Assembly: GCF_021390935.1 (NCBI RefSeq)
Contig: NZ_JAJPUI010000005.1
Span: forward strand, 248,001 to 312,000
From: Streptomyces sp. CC228A
GTDB taxonomy: Bacteria; Actinomycetota; Actinomycetes; Streptomycetales; Streptomycetaceae
Direction: 5' to 3'
Length of the DNA: 64,000 nt
Both the position numbers and the translations under genes were made by a program. Numbering within the stretch: position 1 is the stretch's first letter; the number at the start of each line of letters is the position of its first letter. The notes beneath the pieces are model-generated. The model was given only the letters and a program-made list of their open reading frames with translations. It did not search any database and was not told the DNA's origin. Positions 8,529 to 18,075 of the stretch are shown piece by piece.

Positions 8529-11075
8529 TCAGTTCCTCGAAAGAGCCACTGCGACGGGTTGTCTCACCGCACTCCTCGCCGGAAGCACCGTTGCCAGTAC
8601 ACCGATCGCCACGGCCAGCAGGGTAGAGCCCGCCAGCTGTGCGGCGGAGGGAAGGGCGATCACCGTGGCCTCGGGCGTTGTCACCACAGCGGCGATGCCC
8701 GCTGCCGCCACGAGGCCCACGACCAAGCCGACCACAGCGCCGACGACCGACATGAGCAGCCCCTCCGCCGCGAGCATCAGACGCAGCTGCCCACGGGTGA
8801 GCCCGAGGGCCCGCAGTACCGCGGATTCTCCGGTGCGCTCCATGACCTGCAGGGACAGCGTGTTCGCGAGGTTGAACATGGCGATGAGCAGCGAGAGGGC
8901 CAGCAGGCCCCACAGGAGCTGCCGCAGGTCGTCCACATCCTTGCTCTGCTCACTGAGCCCGTTCTGGGCGCTTGTCGCGATCACCGTCTCGTGCCCCTGC
9001 GTCGCCCGTTCCACCGCTTGGCGGACCTCTGCCGCGCTCGCGCCCTGCTTCGCCGACACCAGCAGGAAGCCGCTCGGTGCGGCATCCGGAACGAACTGTG
9101 CGAAGTCGTCGTCGAGAACGGTGAAGGGACCGAGCGGAGACATGTCGTCAAGCAGGGCGACGACCCTCAGATTCCGCTCGATTCCACTGCGCGTCATGCG
9201 AGCGGTCACCGCGTCGCCTACGCGCACGTGCAGCTTCTGTGCCAGTCCCTGGCTGACCGCGACCGTGCCGGGGCGGAGATCCGCCAGTGTCCCCTGATCG
9301 GCCCGAGGGGCCAGATCGCGGACCGAGGAACCCACCCCTGACACCCGGACCGTCCTGCCGTTCACCTCGGCTTCTGTGGTGATGCCGCCGGGCCGGACTC
9401 GCACCGTGCCGGCGATCGCGTCACCGGCGGCGAGGGCCGTGGTCACTTCGTCAGGGACAGCGTGCGCAGGTGTGCTGGTGCGCAGGGTGTACGCGAACGG
9501 CTGGCTCCTCGTGTACTGCCTCTCAAGCGAATCCGACATCGCGCCGGTCACGGTCCCGACCACGGTCACCAGTGCCATTCCGATCGTCAGCGCGGCCGTG
9601 GTCGTTGCCGTGCGATGCGGATTGCGCCGCGCGTTCTCCCCGGCCAGGCGCCCCAGGGTGCCGCCGGATCGTGCCACGAACTCGATCAGGCGGGGCGCGA
9701 ACAGGGGCCCTGCCATGAGTGTGGCGAGCAGAGTCGCGAACGCGCCGACCCCCGCCGCCGTCGGGGCGAGGCCGGCGGAGTTCGCCACGGTGGCGTAGGA
9801 CAGTGCGGCGATGCCCACAAGGGCGAGACAGCCCGCGGACACCAGCCTGCGACGGCGGGCCTCCCGGACCAGTGGATCGGCCAGGCGCATGGCCGCCAGG
9901 GGAGACGTACGCGCCGCTCGCCGCATCGGCATCAGGACGGACAGGAGCGTGACCACGATCCCCGTGGCCAACGCCAGGACGACGACTCGGGGAGCGAGGC
10001 CCAGTGATGCCTGCTCGGCACCCCGCACACCGATGTCGGCGAAGCCCGTGCGCAGGAGCAGGGCGGCGAGCCCCATGCCCAGTGCCAGGCCGAGTAGGGC
10101 GGCGACCAGACTCACCACGAGGGCCTCGGCGAGCACGATCAGGCCCACCTGCCGTCGGGTCGCTCCGATGCAGCGCAGCAGCGCGTTGTCACGCAACTTC
10201 TGCGCGACAAGCACCCCGAAGGTGTTGTGCATCGCGAAGCCCGAGACGACCACGGCGATCGCTGCGAAGGCCAGGAGCGCGTTGGCGAAGGAGTCGACAT
10301 CGGCCGCCGCTTCCGCCAGGTCGGCCTGGCGTACCTCCTCTCCGGTTCGCACCCGGTAGGACGAGCCGAGGGCGCCGGACAGGCTCCGGGCGACGGCCTC
10401 CGACGGGACGCCCGACTCTGCCAGGACGTCGATCCGGCCGTAGGCCGCCGCACCGAGCACCTTCGCGGCACCGCTGGTCGGCAGCCCGATGACCGCGGCG
10501 TCGGACAAGCGGTCATAGCGTGCGCCGAGTTCCACGAGGCCGACGACCGTGTACGGCTCGGGCCGGCCGACCCCGGACGGAGCGGGCAGGAACACCTGTC
10601 GGCCAAGCGCCATTCCGGTCAGCTGGGCCGCCCGGCGGTCCAGTACGACGTCGTGTACCCGCTCGGGAAGTCGCCCCTCCACGAGGGTGAAGCCGCTGAG
10701 TTTGGGCTCGGTGGCCAAGCCCAGCAGCACCGTGCGCTCGCCTTGGAACAACGGTCGGCCTTCGCCCCTCGTCACTCCGGTGATGGGGCCCCACAGCTCG
10801 CCTTCGGCCGCGGCCACGCCGGGCACGGCCCTGACCTTCTCCAGGAGTTCCAGCGGTACGGTGCGGGAGCCCGCCTCCGTGGCCTGTGGACTGCGCTCCA
10901 CAGTAGCGCTCAGATCACGCGATTCGCGACCGAACGCGTCCTCCACCGCACCTTTCAGGGCATCCGTGACGGCGAGTGTCGCGGTGATGAAGGCCACCCC
11001 GAGCGCTACGGCCAGGACAGAGACCACCAGACGAGAGGCCCTGGACAGCGCGTTGGAGAGAGCGAGGCGGAACAT
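8529..11075 (-). CDS. FtsX/MacB-type ABC transporter permease
   Basis: This 848-residue permease has two FtsX-like repeats. Each has an N-terminal membrane segment, a large extracytoplasmic domain and three further membrane segments (SFANALLAFAAIAVVVSGFAM; LLWGLLALSLLIAMFNLANTL and following). The start MFRLALSNALSRASRLVVSVLAVALG is typical. It begins directly after the TAG of the ATPase gene and is the last gene of the leftward lanthipeptide operon. In such clusters this transporter type usually gives self-protection or exports lipid or peptide substrates. An immunity role is inference. Confidence 0.88.
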   Translation of the reverse strand: MFRLALSNALSRASRLVVSVLAVALGVAFITATLAVTDALKGAVEDAFGRESRDLSATVERSPQATEAGSRTVPLELLEKVRAVPGVAAAEGELWGPITGVTRGEGRPLFQGERTVLLGLATEPKLSGFTLVEGRLPERVHDVVLDRRAAQLTGMALGRQVFLPAPSGVGRPEPYTVVGLVELGARYDRLSDAAVIGLPTSGAAKVLGAAAYGRIDVLAESGVPSEAVARSLSGALGSSYRVRTGEEVRQADLAEAAADVDSFANALLAFAAIAVVVSGFAMHNTFGVLVAQKLRDNALLRCIGATRRQVGLIVLAEALVVSLVAALLGLALGMGLAALLLRTGFADIGVRGAEQASLGLAPRVVVLALATGIVVTLLSVLMPMRRAARTSPLAAMRLADPLVREARRRRLVSAGCLALVGIAALSYATVANSAGLAPTAAGVGAFATLLATLMAGPLFAPRLIEFVARSGGTLGRLAGENARRNPHRTATTTAALTIGMALVTVVGTVTGAMSDSLERQYTRSQPFAYTLRTSTPAHAVPDEVTTALAAGDAIAGTVRVRPGGITTEAEVNGRTVRVSGVGSSVRDLAPRADQGTLADLRPGTVAVSQGLAQKLHVRVGDAVTARMTRSGIERNLRVVALLDDMSPLGPFTVLDDDFAQFVPDAAPSGFLLVSAKQGASAAEVRQAVERATQGHETVIATSAQNGLSEQSKDVDDLRQLLWGLLALSLLIAMFNLANTLSLQVMERTGESAVLRALGLTRGQLRLMLAAEGLLMSVVGAVVGLVVGLVAAAGIAAVVTTPEATVIALPSAAQLAGSTLLAVAIGVLATVLPARSAVRQPVAVALSRN

Positions 11076-11819
11076 CTATGCGGTCTCCAGCTTCTTCCAG
11101 GCATCGAGCACGGACTCCCGTGTGGGCTCCGCCAGTTCGCTGACGATCTTGCCGTCCACCAGAAACACCACGCGATCCGTGACCGACGCGGCGTCTATGT
11201 CATGCGTCACCATGACGATCGTCTGGCCGAGATCCCGCACCGATGAGCGGAGCAGATCGAGGAGTTCACCGCCTGTGGCGCGGTCCAGACTGCCGGTCGG
11301 CTCATCGGCGAACACGACGTGGGGCCTGGTGACCAGCGCACGGGCGACCGCCACGCGTAGCCGCTGTCCGCCGGACAGCTGATCGGGTCTGCGCTCCAGG
11401 AACGCACTGATCCCCAGGACGTCGACGATCCTGTCGAACCAGTCCTGATCGGCCTTGCGCCGGCCGAGCATCAAGGGGACGAGGATGTTGCGGCGTGCGG
11501 TCAACGACGGGAGCAGGTTGAGGGCCTGGAAGACGAAGCCGACCTTCTCCCTGCGCAGCAAGGTCAGCTGTCGGTCCGACATACGGGTCAGGTCCTGCTC
11601 GCCCAGCATCACCTGGCCGCTGCTCACCTGGTCGAGGCCGGCCAGGCAGTGGAGCAACGTGGATTTTCCGGAGCCCGAGGGCCCCATGACGGCAGTGAAC
11701 TCACCCGCGGCGAAACTCGCCGTGACGTTGTCGAGAACCTGGACCTCGGTCGCGCCCGCCCCGTAACTCTTGCTGATGCCGGTGGCGCTGACGGCCGCCG
11801 CAGCCTGGTCGCGTGTCAC
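11076..11819 (-). CDS. ABC transporter ATP-binding protein (LolD/MacB type)
   Basis: The 247-residue ATPase has Walker A GPSGSGKST, the Q-loop in GFVFQALNLLPSLTARRNI, signature LSGGQRLRVAVARAL and Walker B VVFADEPTGSLD. The LLPSLTARRNI segment is characteristic of ATPases paired with FtsX-like permeases. The GTG at 11819 overlaps the LanB stop by 4 bp and has a GGGAGG ribosome site, so I prefer it to the longer frame. It energises the adjacent permease. Confidence 0.9.
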   Translation of the reverse strand: MTRDQAAAAVSATGISKSYGAGATEVQVLDNVTASFAAGEFTAVMGPSGSGKSTLLHCLAGLDQVSSGQVMLGEQDLTRMSDRQLTLLRREKVGFVFQALNLLPSLTARRNILVPLMLGRRKADQDWFDRIVDVLGISAFLERRPDQLSGGQRLRVAVARALVTRPHVVFADEPTGSLDRATGGELLDLLRSSVRDLGQTIVMVTHDIDAASVTDRVVFLVDGKIVSELAEPTRESVLDAWKKLETA

Positions 11820-14734
11820 CCTTGTCCTCCCTTTCCGGGCACGGTGATTCCGCGTGCCTGCCATTCACGGAGTTTGCGGCCGGCCAGCTCGGAGGCGAGA
11901 AACTCGAGCCTCCTGGCGTCCGCCCCGAACAGACGGTTGCAGTGCATGTGAAGGACGGACGCGGCCACCGACATCTGGTCGTACGAGTCCAGGACGGACG
12001 CGAGGCTCTCAAGGGCCGAGCCGGTCGCCGGGTCCATCGTGTGGTCGGCGAGGTGCGCGTCCAGCTTCGCACGGTGCTCGCGGAAGAAGAGTCCGTGGCG
12101 GTTCCCGGTCTGCTGGAAGGTCAGCCCCAGTCCGGACTGGTGGCGTCGGAGGAAGGTCTGACGCTCCTCGAACGTGGCGAAGAGGATCGAGGCCCAGTGG
12201 AGCATGTCACCCACGCACGCGTAGAGCCGGGTCGCCTCGTCGATGCCGCTGCCGACGAAGCGGGCCACCGCGTTGCTGTCCGCGGTGAACAGCGACTCGG
12301 CATGCTCGAGTCCCCGTCGGCCGCCGTACCGGGCGACCTCAGGCACGTAGTCGTCCAGCACGGCACGCACGATCAGTCCCGACGCCTTGAGCTGAGCGCC
12401 GAGTTCGTCCAGGGCGGCGACGACCGCAGGACGGTCGGCGGCCGTGGTCGGCAGTATGCGTACCCGGATGTGGTGGCCCTCGTCGTGATAGCGCAGGTAG
12501 AACCACTTCCGGATCACTCCAGTGGCCGTTAGTTCCCGGGCGAGCCTGGCGGCCTGCGCGACGGTCGCGTCCCCGCTGGAGGAGCCGCAGTAGTACTTGG
12601 CGTACACCCACGAGGCGCCAAGTCCGGGGTCGAAGAGCGTTTCCGTCCTCGCGGGCCGTTGACGGGAGGGCAGGCCCGGCCGTGTCCGCTGCAGCGGCAC
12701 TACGATCTCCGTCACGTGGCGTCCTGTCGCGCTCGACGCCACCGGGCTCTCCACCTGCGGCAGTTCGACGAGTTCGACCCTGGCCGAGCGGACTTCCCGG
12801 TGCAGTCCTGCGAGGATGGACTGGGGCGACGTCACGTCGACGGGCAGCACGCGGTCGTCCGTCCCGACGCCGATCCACCGGCGGTCGCCGAAGCCGGGCA
12901 GCAGCTCGCGCAGTCTGCCGCCGGAGTCGCGGGCGGCCAGCGCCTTCCTGACGTCCTCGCCCGACACGGTCCAGGTCTCCGGGGAGACGATCACCGATCC
13001 GCAGGTGAGCCGCGGCAGGTGCGACAGGTGCTGCAGCGGCCCCCACGACCAGCCGATGGCGCCGGGCGACACGAGCAGGCCCAGGAAGCTGTACACGGGA
13101 TCGACAGCGGGGGCCGTGACGTTGTGCGCGCTGTTGGTCTCCACGACGACATCTCGTCCCGAGACCCGGTCACGCAGCCGCATCACGCCGTTCTCCAACC
13201 GGATCAAGAGCCGGTCGAGCGTGATCGTGCCGTCGCCGGCACCGGTGAGCGCGATCTCCTCGTCGTGCAGTCGTGGCCGCAGCAGCACGTTGCTGATGCG
13301 TCCTTCGGGCGCGTACACCAGCTCGGCGTGTATCGGCCCGTCCTCCCGCTCCGCCTCGACGTGTCGCCAGTGCTGCAGAGCGTCTTCCAACTCGGGGCGG
13401 CCCAGGGCGAAGCGTCCGACAAGGGCCATGGGACTGCGCTGGTAGCCGGCCGACAGCAGACTGCGGAAGCGCCCCTCGTGGTCGTCGAGCAACGCGGCCA
13501 GCAGGCCGCGCGCGGAGGTGTGTTCCGCCTGGGGGAAATCCGCCAGGTCCACCGGCTGCCCCGTCCGGAGCCACAGGTCCAGGACCTGGCGGACGCCTGC
13601 GGGTAACGCGGCTTCGTGGGGCGCCGGGGAGCCGTCGATCCCGGCGCTGCGGGCCAGTGGGGACAGCGTCCGCTCGCCGGGGCGCAGTATGCCGTTCTCC
13701 AGGTCCAGTGCCTGCAGCAGGGGAACCTCGGCATCCTCGTAACGCTGTTCGAACGCCTGGCGGAACTCGACGAGATACGTGGGAGGCGGCAGCAGCAGCT
13801 CCAGCCTGCGCACGGCGCCGACCAGTTCCTCCACCGTGCCCGCGTCCAGCTGGGCGTCCGAGGTCGCCAACTCGAGATCGAGGTGGAACCTGCGGTTCCT
13901 CGGTATGTCCGCCAGCGCGGGGGCGCACTCGGCGGCGGCGTCCCAGACCTTGTCGAGGTGATCCACAAGATCTGCGTCGAGCGGCTGGAGACCGTTGGCC
14001 TCCGTCGCCAGGACAGAGAGCGCTGAGCCGCGTGCTCGGTCCCCGATGCGCGTGAGCGCCGAGTGCGCGAGTTCCGCGGGCTCCCATCCAGGCCGAAGCA
14101 GGGCAACGTCGTACTGCAGCACGCCCGTGTCGATCAGCTGGTTCACGAAGTCGGTCAGGGCCTCGCTCGCCGTTCCGGCGAACCGGCTCGTCAGTGCGCC
14201 GACCAGTTCGCCCACGAGCAGGCTGCCGTCTCCCAGGACGTCGAGCACCGCCCGGATGGCCGGTGTGAGCCTGCCGCTGACGACGTCTGCCACCGGCCCG
14301 TCCGCGGCCGCGTAGCGCATGCTCTCGCCCACCGTGTAGAGCTTGCGGTTGCGCCGGACGGGTCGCCGCTCGGCGGAAGCCTCCTGGATCGCCTCGGTGA
14401 CGAGAGAGTGCAGCAATTCGAAGTCGGTCCGTACGCGGACTTGGTGCCGGTCGCGTCCCTGCAGCGTGAGGCGCCGGCTGTCGCCGACCGTCAGCGGCGC
14501 GGTGCCGGCGAAGAGTCCGAAGGGCGTGGCACGCCCGCCCATCCTGGAGATGTACCGCACCGTGGTGGCACGGGTTCGTTCGCCCTGGTTTCCGGGGTGG
14601 GACGACGGGGAGCCCCAGGCAAGCCGAATCGCCGCTTCGACGAGCGGGTCGTGGGGATCCTCCAGGGCGATGAGCCGAGAGGCCTCCTCCACGCTGAGCA
14701 GGGCGACACGGGCGAGAGCGAAGGCGGCGACCAT
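11816..14734 (-). CDS. lanB: Class I lanthipeptide dehydratase, full-length LanB
   Basis: This 972-residue enzyme dehydrates Ser/Thr to Dha/Dhb by glutamyl-tRNA-dependent glutamylation and elimination. The N-terminal glutamylation domain includes the family motif ISRMGGRATPFGLFAG near residue 65. The C-terminal SpaB-type elimination domain starts near residue 690 (SWVYAKYYCG, then IRKWFYLRYHDEGHHIRVRI). Both halves are in one chain, as in classical LanB and unlike split thiopeptide dehydratases. AGGAGGA lies about nine bases before the ATG. It is coupled by 4 bp to the ABC ATPase and follows the LLM gene by 14 bp. Its substrate is most likely the Thr-rich peptide at 17.6 kb. Confidence 0.93.
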   Translation of the reverse strand: MVAAFALARVALLSVEEASRLIALEDPHDPLVEAAIRLAWGSPSSHPGNQGERTRATTVRYISRMGGRATPFGLFAGTAPLTVGDSRRLTLQGRDRHQVRVRTDFELLHSLVTEAIQEASAERRPVRRNRKLYTVGESMRYAAADGPVADVVSGRLTPAIRAVLDVLGDGSLLVGELVGALTSRFAGTASEALTDFVNQLIDTGVLQYDVALLRPGWEPAELAHSALTRIGDRARGSALSVLATEANGLQPLDADLVDHLDKVWDAAAECAPALADIPRNRRFHLDLELATSDAQLDAGTVEELVGAVRRLELLLPPPTYLVEFRQAFEQRYEDAEVPLLQALDLENGILRPGERTLSPLARSAGIDGSPAPHEAALPAGVRQVLDLWLRTGQPVDLADFPQAEHTSARGLLAALLDDHEGRFRSLLSAGYQRSPMALVGRFALGRPELEDALQHWRHVEAEREDGPIHAELVYAPEGRISNVLLRPRLHDEEIALTGAGDGTITLDRLLIRLENGVMRLRDRVSGRDVVVETNSAHNVTAPAVDPVYSFLGLLVSPGAIGWSWGPLQHLSHLPRLTCGSVIVSPETWTVSGEDVRKALAARDSGGRLRELLPGFGDRRWIGVGTDDRVLPVDVTSPQSILAGLHREVRSARVELVELPQVESPVASSATGRHVTEIVVPLQRTRPGLPSRQRPARTETLFDPGLGASWVYAKYYCGSSSGDATVAQAARLARELTATGVIRKWFYLRYHDEGHHIRVRILPTTAADRPAVVAALDELGAQLKASGLIVRAVLDDYVPEVARYGGRRGLEHAESLFTADSNAVARFVGSGIDEATRLYACVGDMLHWASILFATFEERQTFLRRHQSGLGLTFQQTGNRHGLFFREHRAKLDAHLADHTMDPATGSALESLASVLDSYDQMSVAASVLHMHCNRLFGADARRLEFLASELAGRKLREWQARGITVPGKGGQG

Positions 14735-14748
14735 GCGTGCAAATCCTC

Positions 14749-15606
14749 CTACACCCCGTGCGGGGTATCCATCACGGCCGCGAAGATCTCCTTCAGCGCC
14801 CGACGGTGGTCACCAGCGTCACGGGAGACTTCGGCGATGACGACTTCGTCCGCGCCCGTCATCCTCCGTACGTTCCAGACGGTCTCGGCGCACTCGCGAG
14901 GAGTGCCGGCGGTCACGGCGAACGGCTGGCGGCGCGCGTCGACCGCGGCCTTCGACGGGTCGTTGTTGACAGCGAGTGCGATGGCGACTGCGGCCGTCCC
15001 AGAAGACGACGACTCCCGGAAGGCACGCAGGGTGGCCGCGCAGGCGTCGACGTCGGAGTTGAGGAACAGGGCGTGGCAGTAGTTCCAGCCCAACTCGGCA
15101 GCGAGCACCGCCGACCGGTGTCCGGCGCCGTGCAGCCAGCCCTCGTAGGGGACTCCCAGCGGTTCGACGAGTTCCGAGCCGGATTCGAGGGCCTCGACGA
15201 GGTCGCGCAACGCCCGGTCGAGCTTCTCGTCGTCCTTCTGCTGGGAGAGCAGCACATCGGTCCCCGGTCCGGCGACGCCTCCCCTGCCGAGGCCCACATC
15301 GAGCCGCTCGCCGCAGAAGACCGCCGCCGTGGTGAGGTCCTCCGCGGTCAGATGAGGGTCCCGCAGCCGTAGCAGGGTCACTGCCGCACCGACCCGGATG
15401 CGGCTCGTGTGACTGCCCAGAACCGGGACGAGCGACAGCGGGTTGGTGCTCGGGGAACCGATGCCGTGGTGCTCGGGCACCCACAGGCGGTGGTATCCGA
15501 GTCTGTCGGCGACGAGCGAACCTTCGAACGCCTTCCGCCGCTTCTCCGTGACGTCGCCGTCCCGGGACAGGTCCAGGTACTCGATCACTCCCAGACGCAT
15601 GGTCAT
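14749..15606 (-). CDS. LLM-class flavin/F420-dependent oxidoreductase
   Basis: The 285-residue protein is a luciferase-like TIM-barrel enzyme (MRLGVIEYLD, then ADRLGYHRLWVPEHHG, then SRIRVGAAVTLLR). Members bind FMN or F420. F420-dependent relatives in other lanthipeptide pathways reduce Dha to D-Ala, a natural role here, but the cofactor and reaction cannot be read from the sequence. Its ATG overlaps the exporter stop (ATGA), and it lies between exporter and LanB in the same operon. A mono-oxygenase acting on Cys or Trp of the core is the alternative. Confidence 0.85.
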   Translation of the reverse strand: MTMRLGVIEYLDLSRDGDVTEKRRKAFEGSLVADRLGYHRLWVPEHHGIGSPSTNPLSLVPVLGSHTSRIRVGAAVTLLRLRDPHLTAEDLTTAAVFCGERLDVGLGRGGVAGPGTDVLLSQQKDDEKLDRALRDLVEALESGSELVEPLGVPYEGWLHGAGHRSAVLAAELGWNYCHALFLNSDVDACAATLRAFRESSSSGTAAVAIALAVNNDPSKAAVDARRQPFAVTAGTPRECAETVWNVRRMTGADEVVIAEVSRDAGDHRRALKEIFAAVMDTPHGV

Positions 15607-17438
15607 GGCTGCTCCATCGTGACCGGTTCCTCCAGGAACACGTTGGCCTGCAGGGCGTACATCTCGGCGTACAGGCCCCGAGCCTCCATCAGGCTCGCGT
15701 GGGTGCCTCGTTCCACGATCCGTCCTTCGTTGAAGACGAAGATCTGGTCCGCGTACCGCACGTTGGAGAAGCGATGGGAGACGATGATCGCGGTGCGGCC
15801 GGCGAGCAGTCTGCGCAGATCGGCCAGGAGCGCGTGGTCGGAGACCGCGTCGAGGGCCGAGGTCGGCTCGTCGAGGATGACGAGCTCACGGGACCGGTAG
15901 AAGGCTCGCGCGATGGCGAGTCGCTGCAACTCGCCGCCGGACAGGGAGGTGCCGCTGTCGAACTCCGTACCGAGCTGTGTCTCCAGGCCGTCGGGCAGCC
16001 GCGCCACGACGTTCGAGGCCCCCGCCGCGGAGATCGCCACGTCGATCTCCGCGGGATCGGGTGTGCGGGCCACGTCTCCCAGGGTGACGTTCTCGGCGAC
16101 CGAGAAGTGGTACTCCAGCGGGTCCTGGAAGACCGTGGTGACGTGGTCACGGAGTGACTCGGTGCTCAGTTCCGTGCTGCGCGCTCCGTTCCACAACACC
16201 TCGCCCTCGGTCGGCGGGTAGAGGAAAGCGAGGATCTTCGAGAGTGTCGTCTTCCCCGAGCCGTTCGGCCCCACGAAGGCCACGAGCTGTCCGGCCTGGA
16301 TGGTCAGCTCGATCTCCCGCAGTGCCTCGCGGTCTGCTCCGTTGTACGTGAAGGAGAGGTTCCGCACCGCGAGCTCCCGCAGCGGCGCGGGACGACGGTC
16401 CGAGTGCTGGGCCTCGCGGGCTTTGTGGGTCTGCTCGTAGAAGGCGTTCTGGTCACCCAGGAACAGCCCCGCCTCGGAGATCTCGGTGATGGGCCCGCCG
16501 AGGTTGCCCACCGCGCCGGCCAGCCGGCTCAGGGCCACGACGACGGTGAGCAGCTCCGCGGTGTCCATGCGTCCGCTCACGAAGAACCAGGCGATGACGC
16601 CCATCACGGCGGCGATGACCAGCCCGAAGGAGAACTGTCCGACCAGCAGGCTCCGCCACTGGCCGCGGACCATGCGCCGCAGCTCGGCGTAGCGCTGATG
16701 CGACAGTGCGGCGTGACGGTCGGCGAAATGCTCCGTCAGCCGGAACGACCTGAGCTCGGCCGCGGACTCCCGGGAGGTGATGAGCCGACCCACATAGCGG
16801 CGGCGGCGTTCGAGCGAGGTCACGCTGTAGAAGAAGGAGAACTGCTGACCCGCCAGCCTGGCCGACAGGATCAGAATCGGCGCCGCCGCGAGAGCCATCA
16901 TCGGCAGCAGAAGCGGTTGCAGCACCACAAGCAAACCGACGAAGAAGAGAATCTGAAAGGCGGACGAAACCAGCGCGACGATTCCGCGCACGACCTGCCG
17001 CGGTTTGAAGTCGGCCGTGGTCTCGGCCCTGCTGATCCGGTCATGAATTGCGGGATCATCGAAGTCCGACAATTCAAGCGAGGCGATGGCCCTGTGCATG
17101 CGTCGCGTACTGAATTGCCTGACCCGGTCGAGCAGCAGTTCCTGAACCGTGTGGCGCGTGTTCGCGGACAGCAGCATCAGGATGGTCACGCCGACCGCCG
17201 TGAACAGCAGCGGCAGCATGTCGTCCAGAACCTGACTCGGTTCGGCCGCGGTGTCGAGAAATGCGGGCGCACCGAACCTGAAGATCACCAGAAGGCCCAG
17301 CATGAGCAGACCTTCGAGCGCCGGCAGCGCGATGACCACAAGCAGGAACAAACCTCTGTGTGCCTGCCAGCTGAGCTTCAGCGAATCGAGAATGTTGGCG
17401 GGCGTGGACCTCTTGCCCTGAGAGTCTGCCGAAGTCAC
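15603..17438 (-). CDS. ABC exporter (fused membrane and ATPase domains)
   Basis: The 611-residue half-transporter has an ABC membrane domain (segments near LLVVIALPALEGLLMLGLLVI and ILFFVGLLVVLQPLLLPMMAL). The ATPase domain has Walker A GPNGSGKTT, signature LSGGELQRLAIARAF and Walker B LVILDEPTSALD. There is no N-terminal C39 peptidase domain, so it would export the peptide without cutting the leader. The GTG at 17438 has GAGGA upstream and is preferred to the longer frame. It is the first gene after the precursor and most likely exports the modified peptide. Confidence 0.9.
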   Translation of the reverse strand: MTSADSQGKRSTPANILDSLKLSWQAHRGLFLLVVIALPALEGLLMLGLLVIFRFGAPAFLDTAAEPSQVLDDMLPLLFTAVGVTILMLLSANTRHTVQELLLDRVRQFSTRRMHRAIASLELSDFDDPAIHDRISRAETTADFKPRQVVRGIVALVSSAFQILFFVGLLVVLQPLLLPMMALAAAPILILSARLAGQQFSFFYSVTSLERRRRYVGRLITSRESAAELRSFRLTEHFADRHAALSHQRYAELRRMVRGQWRSLLVGQFSFGLVIAAVMGVIAWFFVSGRMDTAELLTVVVALSRLAGAVGNLGGPITEISEAGLFLGDQNAFYEQTHKAREAQHSDRRPAPLRELAVRNLSFTYNGADREALREIELTIQAGQLVAFVGPNGSGKTTLSKILAFLYPPTEGEVLWNGARSTELSTESLRDHVTTVFQDPLEYHFSVAENVTLGDVARTPDPAEIDVAISAAGASNVVARLPDGLETQLGTEFDSGTSLSGGELQRLAIARAFYRSRELVILDEPTSALDAVSDHALLADLRRLLAGRTAIIVSHRFSNVRYADQIFVFNEGRIVERGTHASLMEARGLYAEMYALQANVFLEEPVTMEQP

Positions 17439-17624
17439 ACTGCCGTCCTCTTCCTCGTCGGCGAACGACGCCAAGTCTCCGTGGGAGCGCAGCTCGTCAC
17501 AAGCGCTCCTGGCGCGATGGCGGAACCCCGGGCGGCATGTGACCGAAAACCACACACCGCCCGGAGCCTTTGGCCAGTGGATCCCGGATTCCCGCAGGAA
17601 TCAGAGCGGCCTAGTGCCCGTGAC

Positions 17625-17807
17625 TCAGCACGCGCACTCCGAGTCGCAGCCGCTGCAGGTCCACGAGCAGCTCCAGCAGGTGGTGGTCGTCGTCCAACCA
17701 CCCGCCTGGATCTCCTGACCCTCGAACGACTTGTCACGGCCCGGGGCGGTGAGAACCTCCACGTCCACCGTGAGGTCGAGCGTGTTCGGCGTCATCGTCT
17801 GCGCCAC
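17625..17807 (-). CDS. lanA: Lanthipeptide precursor, 60 aa, Thr/Cys-rich core
   Basis: The GTG start at 17807 has a perfect GGAGG eight bases upstream. Residues 1-37 form a leader with an acidic hydrophobic motif, LDLTVDVEVL, like the recognition motifs bound by LanB and YcaO-partner domains. Gly36-Gly37 is a plausible leader end. The core starts at Trp38 with five consecutive Thr (39-43). It then has six Cys (44, 47, 51, 54, 58, 60), Trp45 and Trp49, and five more Ser/Thr. Ten hydroxy residues and six Cys suit dehydration and ring formation by LanB and LanC. The divergent operons flanking it support the call. The exact leader cut is inferred. Confidence 0.9.
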   Translation of the reverse strand: MAQTMTPNTLDLTVDVEVLTAPGRDKSFEGQEIQAGGWTTTTTCWSCSWTCSGCDSECAC

Positions 17808-17833
17808 GTACAACACCTCCTTCAGTGATCAAT

Positions 17834-17851
17834 TCGATCCGATCGGATCGA
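17834..17851. promoter_or_regulatory. 18-bp perfect palindrome, candidate operator
   Basis: TCGATCCGATCGGATCGA lies 27-44 bp before the precursor start. An AT-rich -10-like TATTTA on the minus strand is at 17868-17863, with TCTTTG about 16 bases upstream of it, so the palindrome would overlap the start of transcription. This fits a repressor or activator site controlling the precursor operon. The binding protein is unknown; the LmbU-type regulator at 22.9 kb is one candidate. Confidence 0.6.
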
Positions 17852-18030
17852 CGAATGGACCTTAAATAGGGTCGCGATGGGAGGCAAAGAATTTCTGACA
17901 TCAGCGCGAAACCACCCCAAGACCCGCCCGCTGGGCCAATCCATGGAAGTCCGTTCGTGTCCCGCCGGCGGGACACGAACGGCCATGCGGCCACCCACCA
18001 GCGGGCCGCACCCGGTACGCAGATAGAGCC

Positions 18031-18059
18031 TTGACATGTCTGCGAGATCCCTAAGGATT
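18031..18059 (+). promoter_or_regulatory. Candidate promoter of the lanC-ycaO-tfuA operon
   Basis: A consensus -35 TTGACA at 18031-18036 is followed after about 16 bases by AAGGAT. Together they point to a transcript starting just before the CCGGAG ribosome site of lanC. Spacing fits the main vegetative sigma factor. The untranslated leader would be very short. Confidence 0.5.
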
Positions 18060-18075
18060 GCTCCCGGAGTTGACC

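Noticed and set aside
6783..9341. 852-residue frame over the integrase
   Set aside because: It is an Arg/Pro-rich shadow of the integrase and of the convergent permease; the integrase frame has all catalytic residues.
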